DNA from: Pseudomonas gingeri
GTDB lineage: Bacteria > Pseudomonadota > Gammaproteobacteria > Pseudomonadales > Pseudomonadaceae
Assembly: GCF_013386165.1 (NCBI RefSeq)
Contig: NZ_JACAOS010000012.1
Coordinates: 62,001-126,000 of the forward strand
Reading direction: 5' to 3'
Length of the DNA: 64,000 nt
Position 1 is the first letter of the stretch; every line of letters starts with the position of its first letter. Under the pieces are notes generated by a model. That model was not told the origin of the DNA, did no database searches, and was given only the letters and a program-made list of their open reading frames with translations. Positions 1 to 8,861 of the stretch are shown in pieces. The position numbers and the translations under genes are program-made.

Positions 1-955
1 CGCCAGTCTTGAAGTTCACGCCGTTGCCATCGACCAACTGAACCGCTTTGGATTTCAGGCCGATAGAGCGTAGGTATTTCAAGCTGCCGGGGTCAAAGCT
101 TTGCACAAAGACCGGGGCGTCCTTGCGATTGAGATCGTTGTCGTTGAGGACCTTGAGGAAAGCTTTCTCAAACGGATGACTGCCCGGTGCGCCGCAACCA
201 TTGGCAACGGCCTGGGCATTGTTCCAGATCGGATTCTTGCTTTCTGGGTAGGTCGTAATGACGCGGCCTGTCGCGGCGCTTTTGGCTTTGGCAATGTCAA
301 TCACTTCCTGGAAACTCAAGATCGGCAACTTGCCGTTAAGTTCGGTCGGGCGCTGGTCGCGGGCATCGTACGTGGTGCCGCCTATCCATTGCTTGAGTTC
401 GGCCAGGGTGAAATCGCTGATCGACCAGTCGTTGGTATGGTCTTCGCCATCAACAACCAATGATTTCAATACTGATTTCGGATCGTTGGGGTCGGTCAAG
501 TCACTCAGGTACTGTGCTGGACCATTTTCTGCTGTGGCGGGATATTTGACATTGACCAGTACGCCTGGAACGGTGCGCTTACGGCGTGCAACTTCAGCGT
601 TGATCTTCGCGACTTCGCCGATATTGGTGTTGTCACTCAACCAGGGGTTGTGTCGAGCCACCAAGACGCAGTCCTTGGTCATGTGCAGATCCATTTCAAG
701 CGAATCTGCACCAGCATCAGCGGCATTCTCGTAAGAAGCCCGGGTTTCTTCCGGATACAATCCTGGCAGGCCGCGATGCCCGATAATCAAGGGCTGTGCA
801 CCGTCAAGGGTCTTGAACGGAGTCGATGCGGTTGGCCCGGCGCCCGGTAAGCTCTTGCTCGTACTGTCACAAGCACCCACCAGCAGGCTGCATCCGAGAA
901 CGATAAAGCGGACAAGGGATTTTTTAACAGGGAGCAGACCTGGGCGAGTGTGCAT
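1..955 (-). CDS. Glycerophosphodiester phosphodiesterase, lipoprotein (3' end outside window)
   Basis: Hydrolyses glycerophosphodiesters to glycerol-3-phosphate and an alcohol (family knowledge). Reading the minus strand from the ATG at 955 gives an N-terminus MHTRPGLLPVKKSLV, a hydrophobic stretch and the lipobox LVGAC, so a membrane-anchored lipoprotein is likely. The GDPD signature follows: IGHRGLPGLYPEET, then a segment SLEMDLHMTKDCVLVARH that holds the usual metal-binding Glu/Asp and the second His. The C-terminus runs off the left edge. It is separated from the PL7 gene by about 170 bp with no clear operon link. Family call is firm; the physiological substrate is not known. Confidence 0.85.
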   Translation of the reverse strand, partial: MHTRPGLLPVKKSLVRFIVLGCSLLVGACDSTSKSLPGAGPTASTPFKTLDGAQPLIIGHRGLPGLYPEETRASYENAADAGADSLEMDLHMTKDCVLVARHNPWLSDNTNIGEVAKINAEVARRKRTVPGVLVNVKYPATAENGPAQYLSDLTDPNDPKSVLKSLVVDGEDHTNDWSISDFTLAELKQWIGGTTYDARDQRPTELNGKLPILSFQEVIDIAKAKSAATGRVITTYPESKNPIWNNAQAVANGCGAPGSHPFEKAFLKVLNDNDLNRKDAPVFVQSFDPGSLKYLRSIGLKSKAVQLVDGNGVNFKTG

Positions 956-1128
956 GCGGAGTCCTTCAAGAGGGTCGAGACGGCGATCGGCCGACGGTAG
1001 GTTAAACACATGACAAAATCATGGCGATGCAAGTACGTAAACTCGACCGGACATGACGCGTCCAGCCAAGCCACCAACGGAGCCTGCACAAATGCAAACT
1101 CCGTCATCTTCTCGGTCGTCGGCGACGA

Positions 1129-1803
1129 CTAAACGTGAGTCACGGACAGCTGGCTGATAATGCAAATCGAGCCATCGCTTGCTGGCGTTGTATCGCTGTA
1201 GTCAATCTGATTGTAAATGCCTCCATGGAAATCGAAGGATTTGGACAGCCAGGTGCTTCCCAACTGAAGAAGGGGGGAGGATGCGGTCTTGCCGCCGATA
1301 CTGGCACTCACCACAACGGCACCCGCAGACGTGCTATGGATGCTCACTTGAAACTTCGCCCCTAATGCAACGCTGCCCAGTAGCAATACAGGCGTTGGGT
1401 CGGCACCGTTGTAGTCCTTGCGAAACGCATAGGTGAGCGAACCCTTTTCCCAGAACACCTTGATGGCCGGATCGACATCGTCCTGAACGTGCATCTGTGA
1501 AACCACTACCCGCAGGGCGGAGTTCACCTTCACCAGCGTCATTTCCTGCTGGTTCCAATGGTTGGCAGCGCTCGGCAGCGGCCAATACGTCGACTCTTTC
1601 CATTCGCAGCGCGTTCGATGGGTACTTTTGCTTGAGGCCCCCTTGGTGGGGGCCGTGAGCTGAATAGATCCATCGTCCAGCCGGATGATTACGCTTGGAC
1701 ACTCTTCGAGCGCCTTGGCGCCGTTCAATTCAAGCGCCACCGGGTTGGTGGCTGATGTCGGCAGGGGGGTGGCAATGTCGAAGTTGCTGATATCCACAGT
1801 CAT
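1129..1803 (-). CDS. Polysaccharide lyase family 7 (alginate lyase-like), short form
   Basis: A 224-residue protein that matches the PL7 fold in its three signature regions: TRCEWKE near residue 65 (family motif R-x-E), SQMHV near 107 (family Q-I/V-H) and FHGGIYNQ near 195 (family YFKAGxYxQ). These carry the Arg, Gln, His and Tyr used in beta-elimination of alginate or related polyuronates. The length suits a single catalytic domain. No signal peptide is visible: the N-terminus MTVDISNFDIATPLP is polar. An AAGGA lies 9 nt before the ATG. Substrate (alginate or another uronic acid polymer) is inferred from the family only. Confidence 0.75.
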   Translation of the reverse strand: MTVDISNFDIATPLPTSATNPVALELNGAKALEECPSVIIRLDDGSIQLTAPTKGASSKSTHRTRCEWKESTYWPLPSAANHWNQQEMTLVKVNSALRVVVSQMHVQDDVDPAIKVFWEKGSLTYAFRKDYNGADPTPVLLLGSVALGAKFQVSIHSTSAGAVVVSASIGGKTASSPLLQLGSTWLSKSFDFHGGIYNQIDYSDTTPASDGSICIISQLSVTHV

Positions 1804-1993
1804 GATGGTCGTCCTTGGTCATGGGCACTGTTTTTAATTGAAGCCGGCTAGTCTGATGTCGATAGACGGTGATAGTTCGCCGTTGCGTGTGCATCGCAGG
1901 TGATTGAGCGTGGGTATTCAGCCCTGCGAGCACCTTGATTTGGAGCCTTGGGCATCCTGCCCTGTAGCTCCATCAGCCTTTCCCGCTCAGTTC

Positions 1994-2233
1994 CTATTTC
2001 TTCCTGGCGGCAGCCTCGGCGGCGAGGCACTCAAGGGCAAACTGTTCGGTGTAGGTCATCTGAATGGGGGTGGTTTCCTCTTTGACGGTCCTTTCGCCAT
2101 CCAGGATGTAGCGAATGCGCTTGTCGGTCACGCCGATGCGTTTTGCGATCCAGGAAGGCGTTTGGCCAATGCGCGAAATCAACTTGTCGGCATATTCGGT
2201 GGAGGGGTTATAGAGCTCTGCGTTGGGTGTCAT
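1994..2233 (-). CDS. Small helix-turn-helix protein
   Basis: A 79-residue protein if it starts at the ATG at 2233 (MTPNAELYNPS). An upstream in-frame extension to 2320 looks like non-coding sequence. The middle, about residues 13-40 (LISRIGQTPSWIAKRIGVTD), resembles a Cro/XRE helix-turn-helix, and a basic Ala/Lys-rich tail ends the protein. The upstream GGAC is a weak ribosome site. The role is unknown; a DNA-binding regulator or a phage-derived remnant are both possible. Confidence 0.5.
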   Translation of the reverse strand: MTPNAELYNPSTEYADKLISRIGQTPSWIAKRIGVTDKRIRYILDGERTVKEETTPIQMTYTEQFALECLAAEAAARKK

Positions 2234-2325
2234 GTGACGTCCGGATAAAGGTGGGTCTGCGATGCATGTGTGGAGTAGGGGACACGGTGCACCAATTATT
2301 GGACGATGTCGTGGCCCCAATGAAT

Positions 2326-2348
2326 AAAGCCCCGGAATCCGGGGCTTT
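2326..2348. terminator. Hairpin terminator downstream of the aldo/keto reductase
   Basis: A perfect 10-bp stem (AAAGCCCCGG with CCGGGGCTTT) and a 3-nt loop. A-rich and T-rich ends on both strands let it work in either direction. It lies just past the stop codon of the minus-strand aldo/keto reductase. Confidence 0.8.
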
Positions 2349-2385
2349 ATCGTTTCTGGAGTTTATCACTCCACCCTCAACTCAC

Positions 2386-3258
2386 TTACGCCTTGCCACC
2401 AATCGCATCCAGTTCGGCCAGGATGCCGGGCGTCAGTTGCAACTGTCCGGCCTTCAGGTTTTCGCGCAGGTGCGCCACCGAGGACGTACCCGGAATCAGC
2501 AAGATGTTGGGCGAGCGGTGCAGCAACCAGGCCAGCGCCACTTGCATTGGCTGGGCTTCCAGGCGAGCGGCGATATCCGACAGCGCTGTCGACTGGATGG
2601 GGGTGAACCCGCCCAGGGGAAAGAACGGCACGTAGGCAATATCCTGGGCGGCCAATTCGTCGATCAGCCCATCATCCTCGCGGTGGACCAGGTTGTATTG
2701 GTTCTGCACGCAGACGATGTCGGCGATCGCCTGGGCTTCCTTTATCTGCCCGCGGGTGACGTTGCTCAGCCCGATATGACGGATAAGCCCCTCTTGCTTG
2801 AGTTGCGCCATGACCTCGACCCGATGCCCGATAGTGTCTTGAGTCAGGCCATGGCCGAAGACGCGCAGGTTGACCACGTCCAGGGATGCCAGGCCGAGAT
2901 GGCGCAGATTGTCCTCGACGGCGCTGCGCAGCTCTTGCGGACTATCGGCGGCCAGCCAGTCGCCCTTTTCGTCACGCCGGGCGCCGATCTTGGTGACCAG
3001 GGTCAGCTCGTCGGAATAGGGGTGAAGGGCTTCGTGAATGATCTGATTGGTGACGTGTGGACCATAGAAGTCAGAGGTGTCGATATGGTCGACGCCGGCA
3101 GCGATGGCCTCGCGCAATACGGCAATACAGGCGGCTCGATCCTTCGGCGGCCCGAATACGTGCGGCCCGGCAAGCTGCATGGCGCCATAACCCATCCGCC
3201 GGACCTGGCGATCGGCGAAGTTGAAATGGGAAGAGTGGGCGGACGTGCTCATGGGCAT
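2386..3258 (-). CDS. Aldo/keto reductase family oxidoreductase (YdbC-like)
   Basis: A 290-residue TIM-barrel NAD(P)H-dependent oxidoreductase. The catalytic Asp and Tyr are seen in HIDTSDFYG (near 58) and the Lys in LVTKIGA (near 90). The fourth tetrad position, usually His in a D-x-V-x-x-H context, reads DVVNLR, so it appears to be Arg. The C-terminal cofactor-binding segment is ILLIPGTSSVAHLREN. It is transcribed divergently from the LysR gene at 3398, which is the likely regulator. The substrate is unknown. An in-frame ATG lies 6 nt downstream (MSTSAHSS), so the start is uncertain by two codons. Confidence 0.85.
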   Translation of the reverse strand: MPMSTSAHSSHFNFADRQVRRMGYGAMQLAGPHVFGPPKDRAACIAVLREAIAAGVDHIDTSDFYGPHVTNQIIHEALHPYSDELTLVTKIGARRDEKGDWLAADSPQELRSAVEDNLRHLGLASLDVVNLRVFGHGLTQDTIGHRVEVMAQLKQEGLIRHIGLSNVTRGQIKEAQAIADIVCVQNQYNLVHREDDGLIDELAAQDIAYVPFFPLGGFTPIQSTALSDIAARLEAQPMQVALAWLLHRSPNILLIPGTSSVAHLRENLKAGQLQLTPGILAELDAIGGKA

Positions 3259-3397
3259 TTTCCTCTATTGGGTCGGTTTCGATACGAGCCGCAGAGCGTT
3301 CCACAGCGGGGTTCGATGGACCGAATATAGTTCCAATTGCGCTGTTTGATAATCCGGCATAAAGTTTACGGGCTGTTTAAATTACTGAACAATTGCC

Positions 3398-4312
3398 ATG
3401 AAACTGAATGATATGGCGGCCTTTGTCGCCGTCGCCCAGGCCGGTGGTTTTCGCGAGGCGGCCCGTAGCGGCGACGTTTCCGCCGCCAGCCTGAGCGTTG
3501 CCGTGCAGCGTCTTGAGGCGCGGCTGGACTTGCGCTTGCTTAACCGCACCACGCGCAGCGTGGCGTTGACCGAAGCCGGGCAACACTTGTTGGCCAGGCT
3601 GGAGCCACTGCTTTGCGAAATGGAAGCATCATTGGATGTGCTCAATGGCTTTCGCAATAAGCCCACCGGTACGCTGCGGCTCAATGTGCCCACCAGTGCC
3701 GCACGTATCGTGTTGCCGGAGATCATCGGCGGATTTCTTCGGCGTTATCCGGATATCCGCATCAAGGTGGTGGTGGAAGACGGTTTTGTCGACGTGCTCT
3801 CGGCGGGCTGCGATGCCGGTATCCGCTACGACGAAAGGCTGGAGCAGGACATGATCGCCATTCCCATCGGTCCCAGGCAGCAACGCTTCGTCACGGCAGC
3901 GGCGCCCGGCTATCTGGACCTGCATGGTCGCCCAGCTCATCCGCGGGAATTGTTGACCCATGCCTGCCTGCGCAGCCAGTTCTCCGGCGGCAGCAAACCC
4001 ACCTGGAAATTCGAGCGCGATGGCGAGCAGATCGAGCTCGATCCACCCGAACGCCTGCTGGTGACCCCCAGCGGCGCGTTGGACTTGACGGTCAGTGCCG
4101 CGGTCGCCGGCCTTGGGGTGGTGCATCTGTTTGAAGACCTGCTGCGGCCGCAACTGGACAGCGGTGAGCTGGAACCCATCTTGCAACCTTGGTGGCAGAC
4201 GTTTTCCGGCCCGTTCCTGTATTACCCTGGACGGCGCCATTTGCCGGCACCGTTGCGGGCATTTGTCGACTATCTGCACGAGCTGTCGGCGACGCTGCCC
4301 TTGCGAGCCTGA
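3398..4312 (+). CDS. LysR-family transcriptional regulator
   Basis: 304 residues with an N-terminal winged helix-turn-helix (residues 1-60, MNDMAAFVAVAQAGGFREAA type) and a C-terminal periplasmic-binding-like effector domain from about 90. This resembles the CrgA/AaeR group in which the effector domain starts with PTGTLRLNVP. It faces the aldo/keto reductase across a 139-bp AT-rich gap, the usual arrangement for a LysR protein that controls a divergent target and itself. No strong Shine-Dalgarno is seen before the ATG. Confidence 0.9.
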   Translation: MKLNDMAAFVAVAQAGGFREAARSGDVSAASLSVAVQRLEARLDLRLLNRTTRSVALTEAGQHLLARLEPLLCEMEASLDVLNGFRNKPTGTLRLNVPTSAARIVLPEIIGGFLRRYPDIRIKVVVEDGFVDVLSAGCDAGIRYDERLEQDMIAIPIGPRQQRFVTAAAPGYLDLHGRPAHPRELLTHACLRSQFSGGSKPTWKFERDGEQIELDPPERLLVTPSGALDLTVSAAVAGLGVVHLFEDLLRPQLDSGELEPILQPWWQTFSGPFLYYPGRRHLPAPLRAFVDYLHELSATLPLRA

Positions 4313-4372
4313 GTCTGATTACAATCAGCGACTCAGCAACACCTCCAACAATAGAGTGGTTAACACCACCGA

Positions 4373-5398
4373 GTGACTCACACCTTGATCGAACGACGTC
4401 AATTCAGCGGAGGAATGAAGGGCAAGAACCTCCGCTACCTGAATGAAAACCCTGGCCAGCTCGCTCAGATGACCCGGACCGGCTTTTTGCTGCTCGAGCA
4501 TTTCTCGCTGCCGGCGTTTACCCAGGCACTGGATACGATCGTCACGGCGAATCTTCTGCGCCCCGGGTTGTTCTCTTCGCGAACCTTCGGCCTGAATGAT
4601 GGGGAGGTCATCAGCGACCTGGGCCTGGTCATCCGGCCTGATGCGCGTATCGATACGGCCGCCATTCAGAACCTCGACCTGCTGGTCATTTGCGGCGGCT
4701 ACCGGACAGAGCTGAAGGCCGATGATGAACTCGGCAATCTGCTGCGGGCGGCGTCAGACCAGGGTGTCAGCTTGGCCGGTTTGTGGAATGGCGCCTGGTT
4801 CCTCGGTAGCGCGGGTTTGCTGGACGGCTATCGTTGTGCGATTCACCCCGAACATCGGCCAGCCCTGGCGGAAATCTCCAAGGCGACGCAGGTCACCAGC
4901 GAGGCCTATGTCATTGACCGCGATCGGCTCACCGCTTCCAGCCCCTCGGGGGCTTTCCACATGGCATTGGACTGGATCAAGGGCCTGCACGATAAAGCCC
5001 TGGTCGAGGGGATCGAGGACATCCTGGCGTTCGAGGAGTCGCGCTACCGGCGCATCAAACCGGCGGAAAACGTCTGTGTGAGCGCGCCACTGCGTGAGGT
5101 GGTCAAGCTGATGGATGCCAACCTCGAAGAACCCCTTGAGCTGGAGCAACTGGCGGCCTACGCCGGCCGTTCCCGTCGCCAGCTCGAACGCCTGTTCAAG
5201 GAGCAATTGGGCACCACGCCGCAACGCTATTACATGGAATTGCGGATCACCGAGGCGCGTCGATTGTTGCAGCACACCGAGCTGTCCCAGGTCGATGTGC
5301 TGGTGGCTTGCGGGTTTGTCTCACCCAGCCATTTCAGCAAATGCTACAGCTCGTATTTCGGCTATCGACCTTCCAAGGAAAAGCGCCTGGTCAAATAA
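4373..5398 (+). CDS. GlxA-type regulator: DJ-1/PfpI domain plus AraC HTH
   Basis: 341 residues. The N-terminal half (about 30-200) is a DJ-1/PfpI amidotransferase-like domain starting TGFLLLEHFSLPAFTQALD. The C-terminal 100 residues hold two AraC helix-turn-helices (LAAYAGRSRRQLERLFKEQ, then ACGFVSPSHFSKCY). The nucleophile elbow reads GLWNGAWFLG with no Cys, so the domain is presumably sensory rather than catalytic. The start is uncertain: GTG at 4373 has no ribosome site, and an ATG at 4415 sits only 1 nt after GGAGG. GlxA-type proteins in Pseudomonas often control choline, carnitine or arginine catabolism, but this one cannot be assigned. Confidence 0.8.
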   Translation: MTHTLIERRQFSGGMKGKNLRYLNENPGQLAQMTRTGFLLLEHFSLPAFTQALDTIVTANLLRPGLFSSRTFGLNDGEVISDLGLVIRPDARIDTAAIQNLDLLVICGGYRTELKADDELGNLLRAASDQGVSLAGLWNGAWFLGSAGLLDGYRCAIHPEHRPALAEISKATQVTSEAYVIDRDRLTASSPSGAFHMALDWIKGLHDKALVEGIEDILAFEESRYRRIKPAENVCVSAPLREVVKLMDANLEEPLELEQLAAYAGRSRRQLERLFKEQLGTTPQRYYMELRITEARRLLQHTELSQVDVLVACGFVSPSHFSKCYSSYFGYRPSKEKRLVK

Positions 5399-5431
5399 GG
5401 CCTGCCGGTGCGTGGGTGTCGCGCGGCACCC

Positions 5432-5887
5432 TCATGCCAGCGGTGACTGGCGCAGCAGATCGATCTGATCCGCCGGCACCAATGTGCGCAGTTTTTTATA
5501 CAGCGCACGGGTTTCCAGCAGGTTCCACACCCGCAGCATGGTTTCCAGGGCATCCAGCGGTTTGCTGATGAAGTCCTTGGCGCCCAGGGCCAGGGCCCGC
5601 AGGCGGGTGTCGCGGGTGGCGTCGGCGGTGAGTACCAGGACAGGCAGGTATTCCCCGTTCGGGATGCGCCGGTTGAGTTGTTCAAGCACCGCAAAGCCGT
5701 CGAACTCCGGCATGTGCAGGTCGAGAATCACCAGGTCCGGCTCGAAACTGTTGAACAGGTCCAGGGTCCTTAGCGGCTGGGTGCTGCTCAGTACGTTGGT
5801 CAGCCCTTCGCGCACCAGCAGTTGTTCCATCAGGTCGAGATTGGGGCGTTGGTCGTCAATGATCAGAATGCGTAGGTCGCTGTTCAC
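5432..5887 (-). CDS. Response regulator, receiver domain without output domain
   Basis: 151 residues from a GTG start at 5887 that overlaps the TGA of the hybrid kinase by four bases (GTGA), so translation is probably coupled. Receiver features: acidic pair in ILIIDDQ, phospho-acceptor Asp in VILDLHMPEFDG, Thr in LVLTADA and Lys in FISKPLD. The last ~30 residues do not form a known output domain. It is the fourth and last gene of a signalling operon and could be a phosphate shuttle or act through protein contacts. Confidence 0.85.
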   Translation of the reverse strand: MNSDLRILIIDDQRPNLDLMEQLLVREGLTNVLSSTQPLRTLDLFNSFEPDLVILDLHMPEFDGFAVLEQLNRRIPNGEYLPVLVLTADATRDTRLRALALGAKDFISKPLDALETMLRVWNLLETRALYKKLRTLVPADQIDLLRQSPLA

Positions 5888-8211
5888 GCGGGCTCCGGAA
5901 AGTACTGGTCGAGGTGAGCGAGAAACGAAGGGATATGAATCGGTTTGCTCAGCACCGCGGCCGCGCCGGCTTCGCACAAGGCCTGGCGGGTGAGGTCGCT
6001 GGCATCGGCGGTAATCATCAGCACTGGTATGGCCGCGGTGAGCGGCGTTTGGCGCAAGCGCCGCAGCACATTCAGCCCGTCGATATCCGGCAGGGAGACA
6101 TCCAGCAGAATCAGCTGCGGGGCGTGTTGAGCCGCCAGGTCCAGTCCCAGTTGGCCTTGCATGCTGGACAGCAGTTTTATCCCCGGACGCCGTTGCAGCA
6201 GGGTTTCGATCAGCGCGAGGCTTGAGAGGTTGTCTTCGATACACAGCACCTGGCCCTGGAAATCCGTGCGGGCCAGGGCAGGGGCGCGCGGCCGCTGGTC
6301 GATGGGCGCCGCGATCAGTTCGACGCTTGCCTGCAGACGCACAAAAGGCAGCTCCAGGGTAAATCGGGAGCCCGCGCCGGGTTGGCTTTGCACCGTCAGG
6401 CTGCCGTTCATCATTTCCAGCAGGCTTTTGCTCAGCGCCAGGCCAAGGCCGCTGCCTTCCACGTTGGGGTCGATCTCCAGGCGTTCGAACGGCTTGAACA
6501 GTTGATCGAGGCGATCGGCCGCAATGCCCTTGCCGGTATCGCTGACCGACACGGCGATACGCTGTTGCTCAAGCGTGACCTCGATGCTCACCTGACCCTG
6601 GGGCCGGTTGTACTTGATGGCGTTGGACAGCAGGTTCAGCAGCACCTGGGTCAGGCGTTGTCGATCCGCGACGATGCCGCTGTCCGCGGTCAGCACCGGC
6701 AATGGCACCAGTTGGATGCCGGCGTCGGTGGCCATCGGCGAGACCAGCGTCAGGGCCTCCTGCAGCACGAGCTCCAGGGGCACCGGCTCGATGTTCAGCG
6801 GCAGGCGCCCGGCCTCGATCTTGGCGATGTCCAGCACCTCGTTGATCAGGGTCAGCAGGTGTTGGCCGGCACGCAGGATATGACCGATCTGGGCCTTTTG
6901 TCCCTGGGTCGAGTCCATGTCGAGCAATTGCGCAAAACCCAGGATCGAGTTGAGTGGTGTGCGCAGTTCGTGGCTCATGCGCGACAGGAACTCGCTTTTG
7001 GCACGGCTGGCGCGCTCGGCTTCTTCACGGGCGGTCCGCAGTGCGATCTCGGTGGCGCGGCGGTCGGTAATGTCCCGGGTGATCTTGGAGAACCCCCGCA
7101 ACGCACCGCTGCTGTCGTATTGCGCGGTGATCACCACACTGGCCCAGAAGCGGCTGCCATTCTTGCGGCTGCGCCAGGCTTCCTCCATGTAGTGACCGTC
7201 GCGAGTGGCTTCCTGCAGGGCCATTTCGGGATGCTCCGGGCATTCTTGCGGCAGGTAGAACACCGAGAAATGCTGGCCAATGATTTCCAGCTCGGTGTAG
7301 CCCTTGATCCGCTCGGCCCCGGCGTTCCAGCTGGTGACAAAACCCTGGGTGTCGAGGGCGAAGATCCCGTAGTCCTTCACACCGTCGATGATCAGCCGCA
7401 GGCGCTCTTCATTCTCGCGCAGCGCCCGCTCGCGTTCGGCCAGCAGCAACCCGGCCTCCACCAGACGGGTGCCCAATTGGCCGATCTCATCGTGTTCCGG
7501 TGGTTGGGGCAATAACGGCTGGCCGAGGGCCAGGCGTTGGGCATTACCTTGCACCTTGTGGACCCGGGCGACGATGCCTTTGGACAGGAACAGCACCGCA
7601 ACAATGGCGCCGAACAGCCCGCAGAGGGCCGCCAACAAGGTCGAGAGCAGCAGGCGCTGGCGGGTCGCGGAGGCGGCGGCGGTGCGTTCGGCCAGCAGCC
7701 TGTCCTCGAGGGTGCGCATTGTGCTGATGCGTTCGCGCAACTCGTCGAGAATATGTTTGTTGTTGATCAGGATGGTGGTGATCGACTCGGGGTTCTTCTC
7801 GCGATGATCGAGCATCTCCTCCAGGCCATCGATTTTGCTCTCGATCAGCGGGGTGATGGCCTCCAACTGCTCGCGCACCCGCTTGTCCCGGACATTGCCG
7901 TCCAGTCGACGCAGGGCTGACTCGATCAGCGGCTTGGCTTTCAGATAACCGGGAAGGAAGTCATCCCGGTGGGTCAGCAGGTAGCCGCGCACGCTGGCGG
8001 CCGCCTCGGCGAGCAGGGTGTGCACGGTCTGGATATCGCCTTGAACCAGCAGTACCCGACGCACATCTTCTTCGGCGTGTGCGGTCTGGCGCTCGGTGAT
8101 GTAGATCAGCACCAGGGACAGCAACAGGACCACCAGCGGCAGCGAGATGACCACCAGGGCCTTGCCCCGTAGCGGCAGATCGGCCCAGCGCCTGGCGTAA
8201 AACACCTTCAT
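5884..8211 (-). CDS. Hybrid sensor histidine kinase (CHASE3-like, HAMP, PAS, HisKA, HATPase, REC)
   Basis: 775 residues. One membrane segment near 19-40, a helical periplasmic region of the CHASE3 kind to about 180, a second membrane segment near 185-208, HAMP, a PAS domain near 275-390 (DYGIFALDTQG), the H-box SRMSHELRTPLNSILGF near 410, N and G boxes (NLLSNAIKYN, DTGKGIA, GSGLGLALS), and a C-terminal receiver with VLCIEDN and LLDVSLPDIDG. It overlaps the LuxR-type regulator by ATGA and the following receiver by GTGA, so all are translated from one message. The signal is unknown. Confidence 0.9.
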   Translation of the reverse strand: MKVFYARRWADLPLRGKALVVISLPLVVLLLSLVLIYITERQTAHAEEDVRRVLLVQGDIQTVHTLLAEAAASVRGYLLTHRDDFLPGYLKAKPLIESALRRLDGNVRDKRVREQLEAITPLIESKIDGLEEMLDHREKNPESITTILINNKHILDELRERISTMRTLEDRLLAERTAAASATRQRLLLSTLLAALCGLFGAIVAVLFLSKGIVARVHKVQGNAQRLALGQPLLPQPPEHDEIGQLGTRLVEAGLLLAERERALRENEERLRLIIDGVKDYGIFALDTQGFVTSWNAGAERIKGYTELEIIGQHFSVFYLPQECPEHPEMALQEATRDGHYMEEAWRSRKNGSRFWASVVITAQYDSSGALRGFSKITRDITDRRATEIALRTAREEAERASRAKSEFLSRMSHELRTPLNSILGFAQLLDMDSTQGQKAQIGHILRAGQHLLTLINEVLDIAKIEAGRLPLNIEPVPLELVLQEALTLVSPMATDAGIQLVPLPVLTADSGIVADRQRLTQVLLNLLSNAIKYNRPQGQVSIEVTLEQQRIAVSVSDTGKGIAADRLDQLFKPFERLEIDPNVEGSGLGLALSKSLLEMMNGSLTVQSQPGAGSRFTLELPFVRLQASVELIAAPIDQRPRAPALARTDFQGQVLCIEDNLSSLALIETLLQRRPGIKLLSSMQGQLGLDLAAQHAPQLILLDVSLPDIDGLNVLRRLRQTPLTAAIPVLMITADASDLTRQALCEAGAAAVLSKPIHIPSFLAHLDQYFPEPA

Positions 8212-8861
8212 GGCTGAGTCACCAGGCCCAGGGCAATGCCGCGGACGGCGGCCTGGGTTCGGTCGGCGGCGTCGAGCTTGCCGATCACCCGTTCGACGTG
8301 GGCTTTGGCGGTGCCGGTGGTGATGCCCAGCGTCTCGCCGATTTTCCGGTTGCTCATGCCATTGGCCACCAGCCCGAGCACCTGGCGCTCCCGGGCGGTC
8401 AGGTTTTCGGTCGGGCCTGTGCCATTGGCATTGCGTTCGGTCATGCGGCGCAGCAGGCGGGCGCTGACGGCGCTGTTGAGGGCTTCTTCACCGGCGGCGA
8501 TACGCTGCAGGGCGTGGATCACTTCATCGCGGCTGGCATCCTTGAGCAAGTAGCCCATGGCCCCGGCATTCATCGCCGCCTCCAGGTGATCCGGGCTGTC
8601 GTCCATGGTGAAGATCAGCACTTTCAGGGCGGGCAGGCGCTGTTGAAGAATCCGTGCCGCGCCCAACCCGTTGAGCACCGGCATGCGGATATCGAGGATG
8701 ACGATGTCCGGCAGCAAGCGCTCGCACAGCTCCACCGCTTCCTGGCCATCGCGGGCCTGGCCGACCACATCGAACTGGGGGTGGCCGGCCAGCAAGGCGA
8801 CGAAACCGGTGCGGGTGACCTCGTGGTCGTCGGCCAGGACCAGGCGCAAGGCTTGAGTCAT
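8208..8861 (-). CDS. NarL/FixJ-type response regulator (LuxR HTH)
   Basis: 217 residues: receiver domain (LVLADDHE, phospho-Asp in VILDIRMPVLNG, FTMDDS, LLKDAS) and a C-terminal LuxR helix-turn-helix (LTARERQVLGLVANGMSNRKIGE region, about 150-205). It overlaps the GAF-domain kinase upstream and the hybrid kinase downstream by four bases each. It is the only DNA-binding protein of the four-gene operon. Possible targets are the TGCC-N4-GGCA sites at 10122 and 10753 (inference). Confidence 0.9.
   Translation of the reverse strand: MTQALRLVLADDHEVTRTGFVALLAGHPQFDVVGQARDGQEAVELCERLLPDIVILDIRMPVLNGLGAARILQQRLPALKVLIFTMDDSPDHLEAAMNAGAMGYLLKDASRDEVIHALQRIAAGEEALNSAVSARLLRRMTERNANGTGPTENLTARERQVLGLVANGMSNRKIGETLGITTGTAKAHVERVIGKLDAADRTQAAVRGIALGLVTQP

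Noticed and set aside
48..734. Plus-strand open frames in the first 0.7 kb
   Set aside because: They are shadows of the minus-strand phosphodiesterase, which continues past the left edge.
2143..3330. 395-residue plus-strand open frame
   Set aside because: It is the antisense shadow of the aldo/keto reductase and shows no domain, start signal or codon bias of its own.
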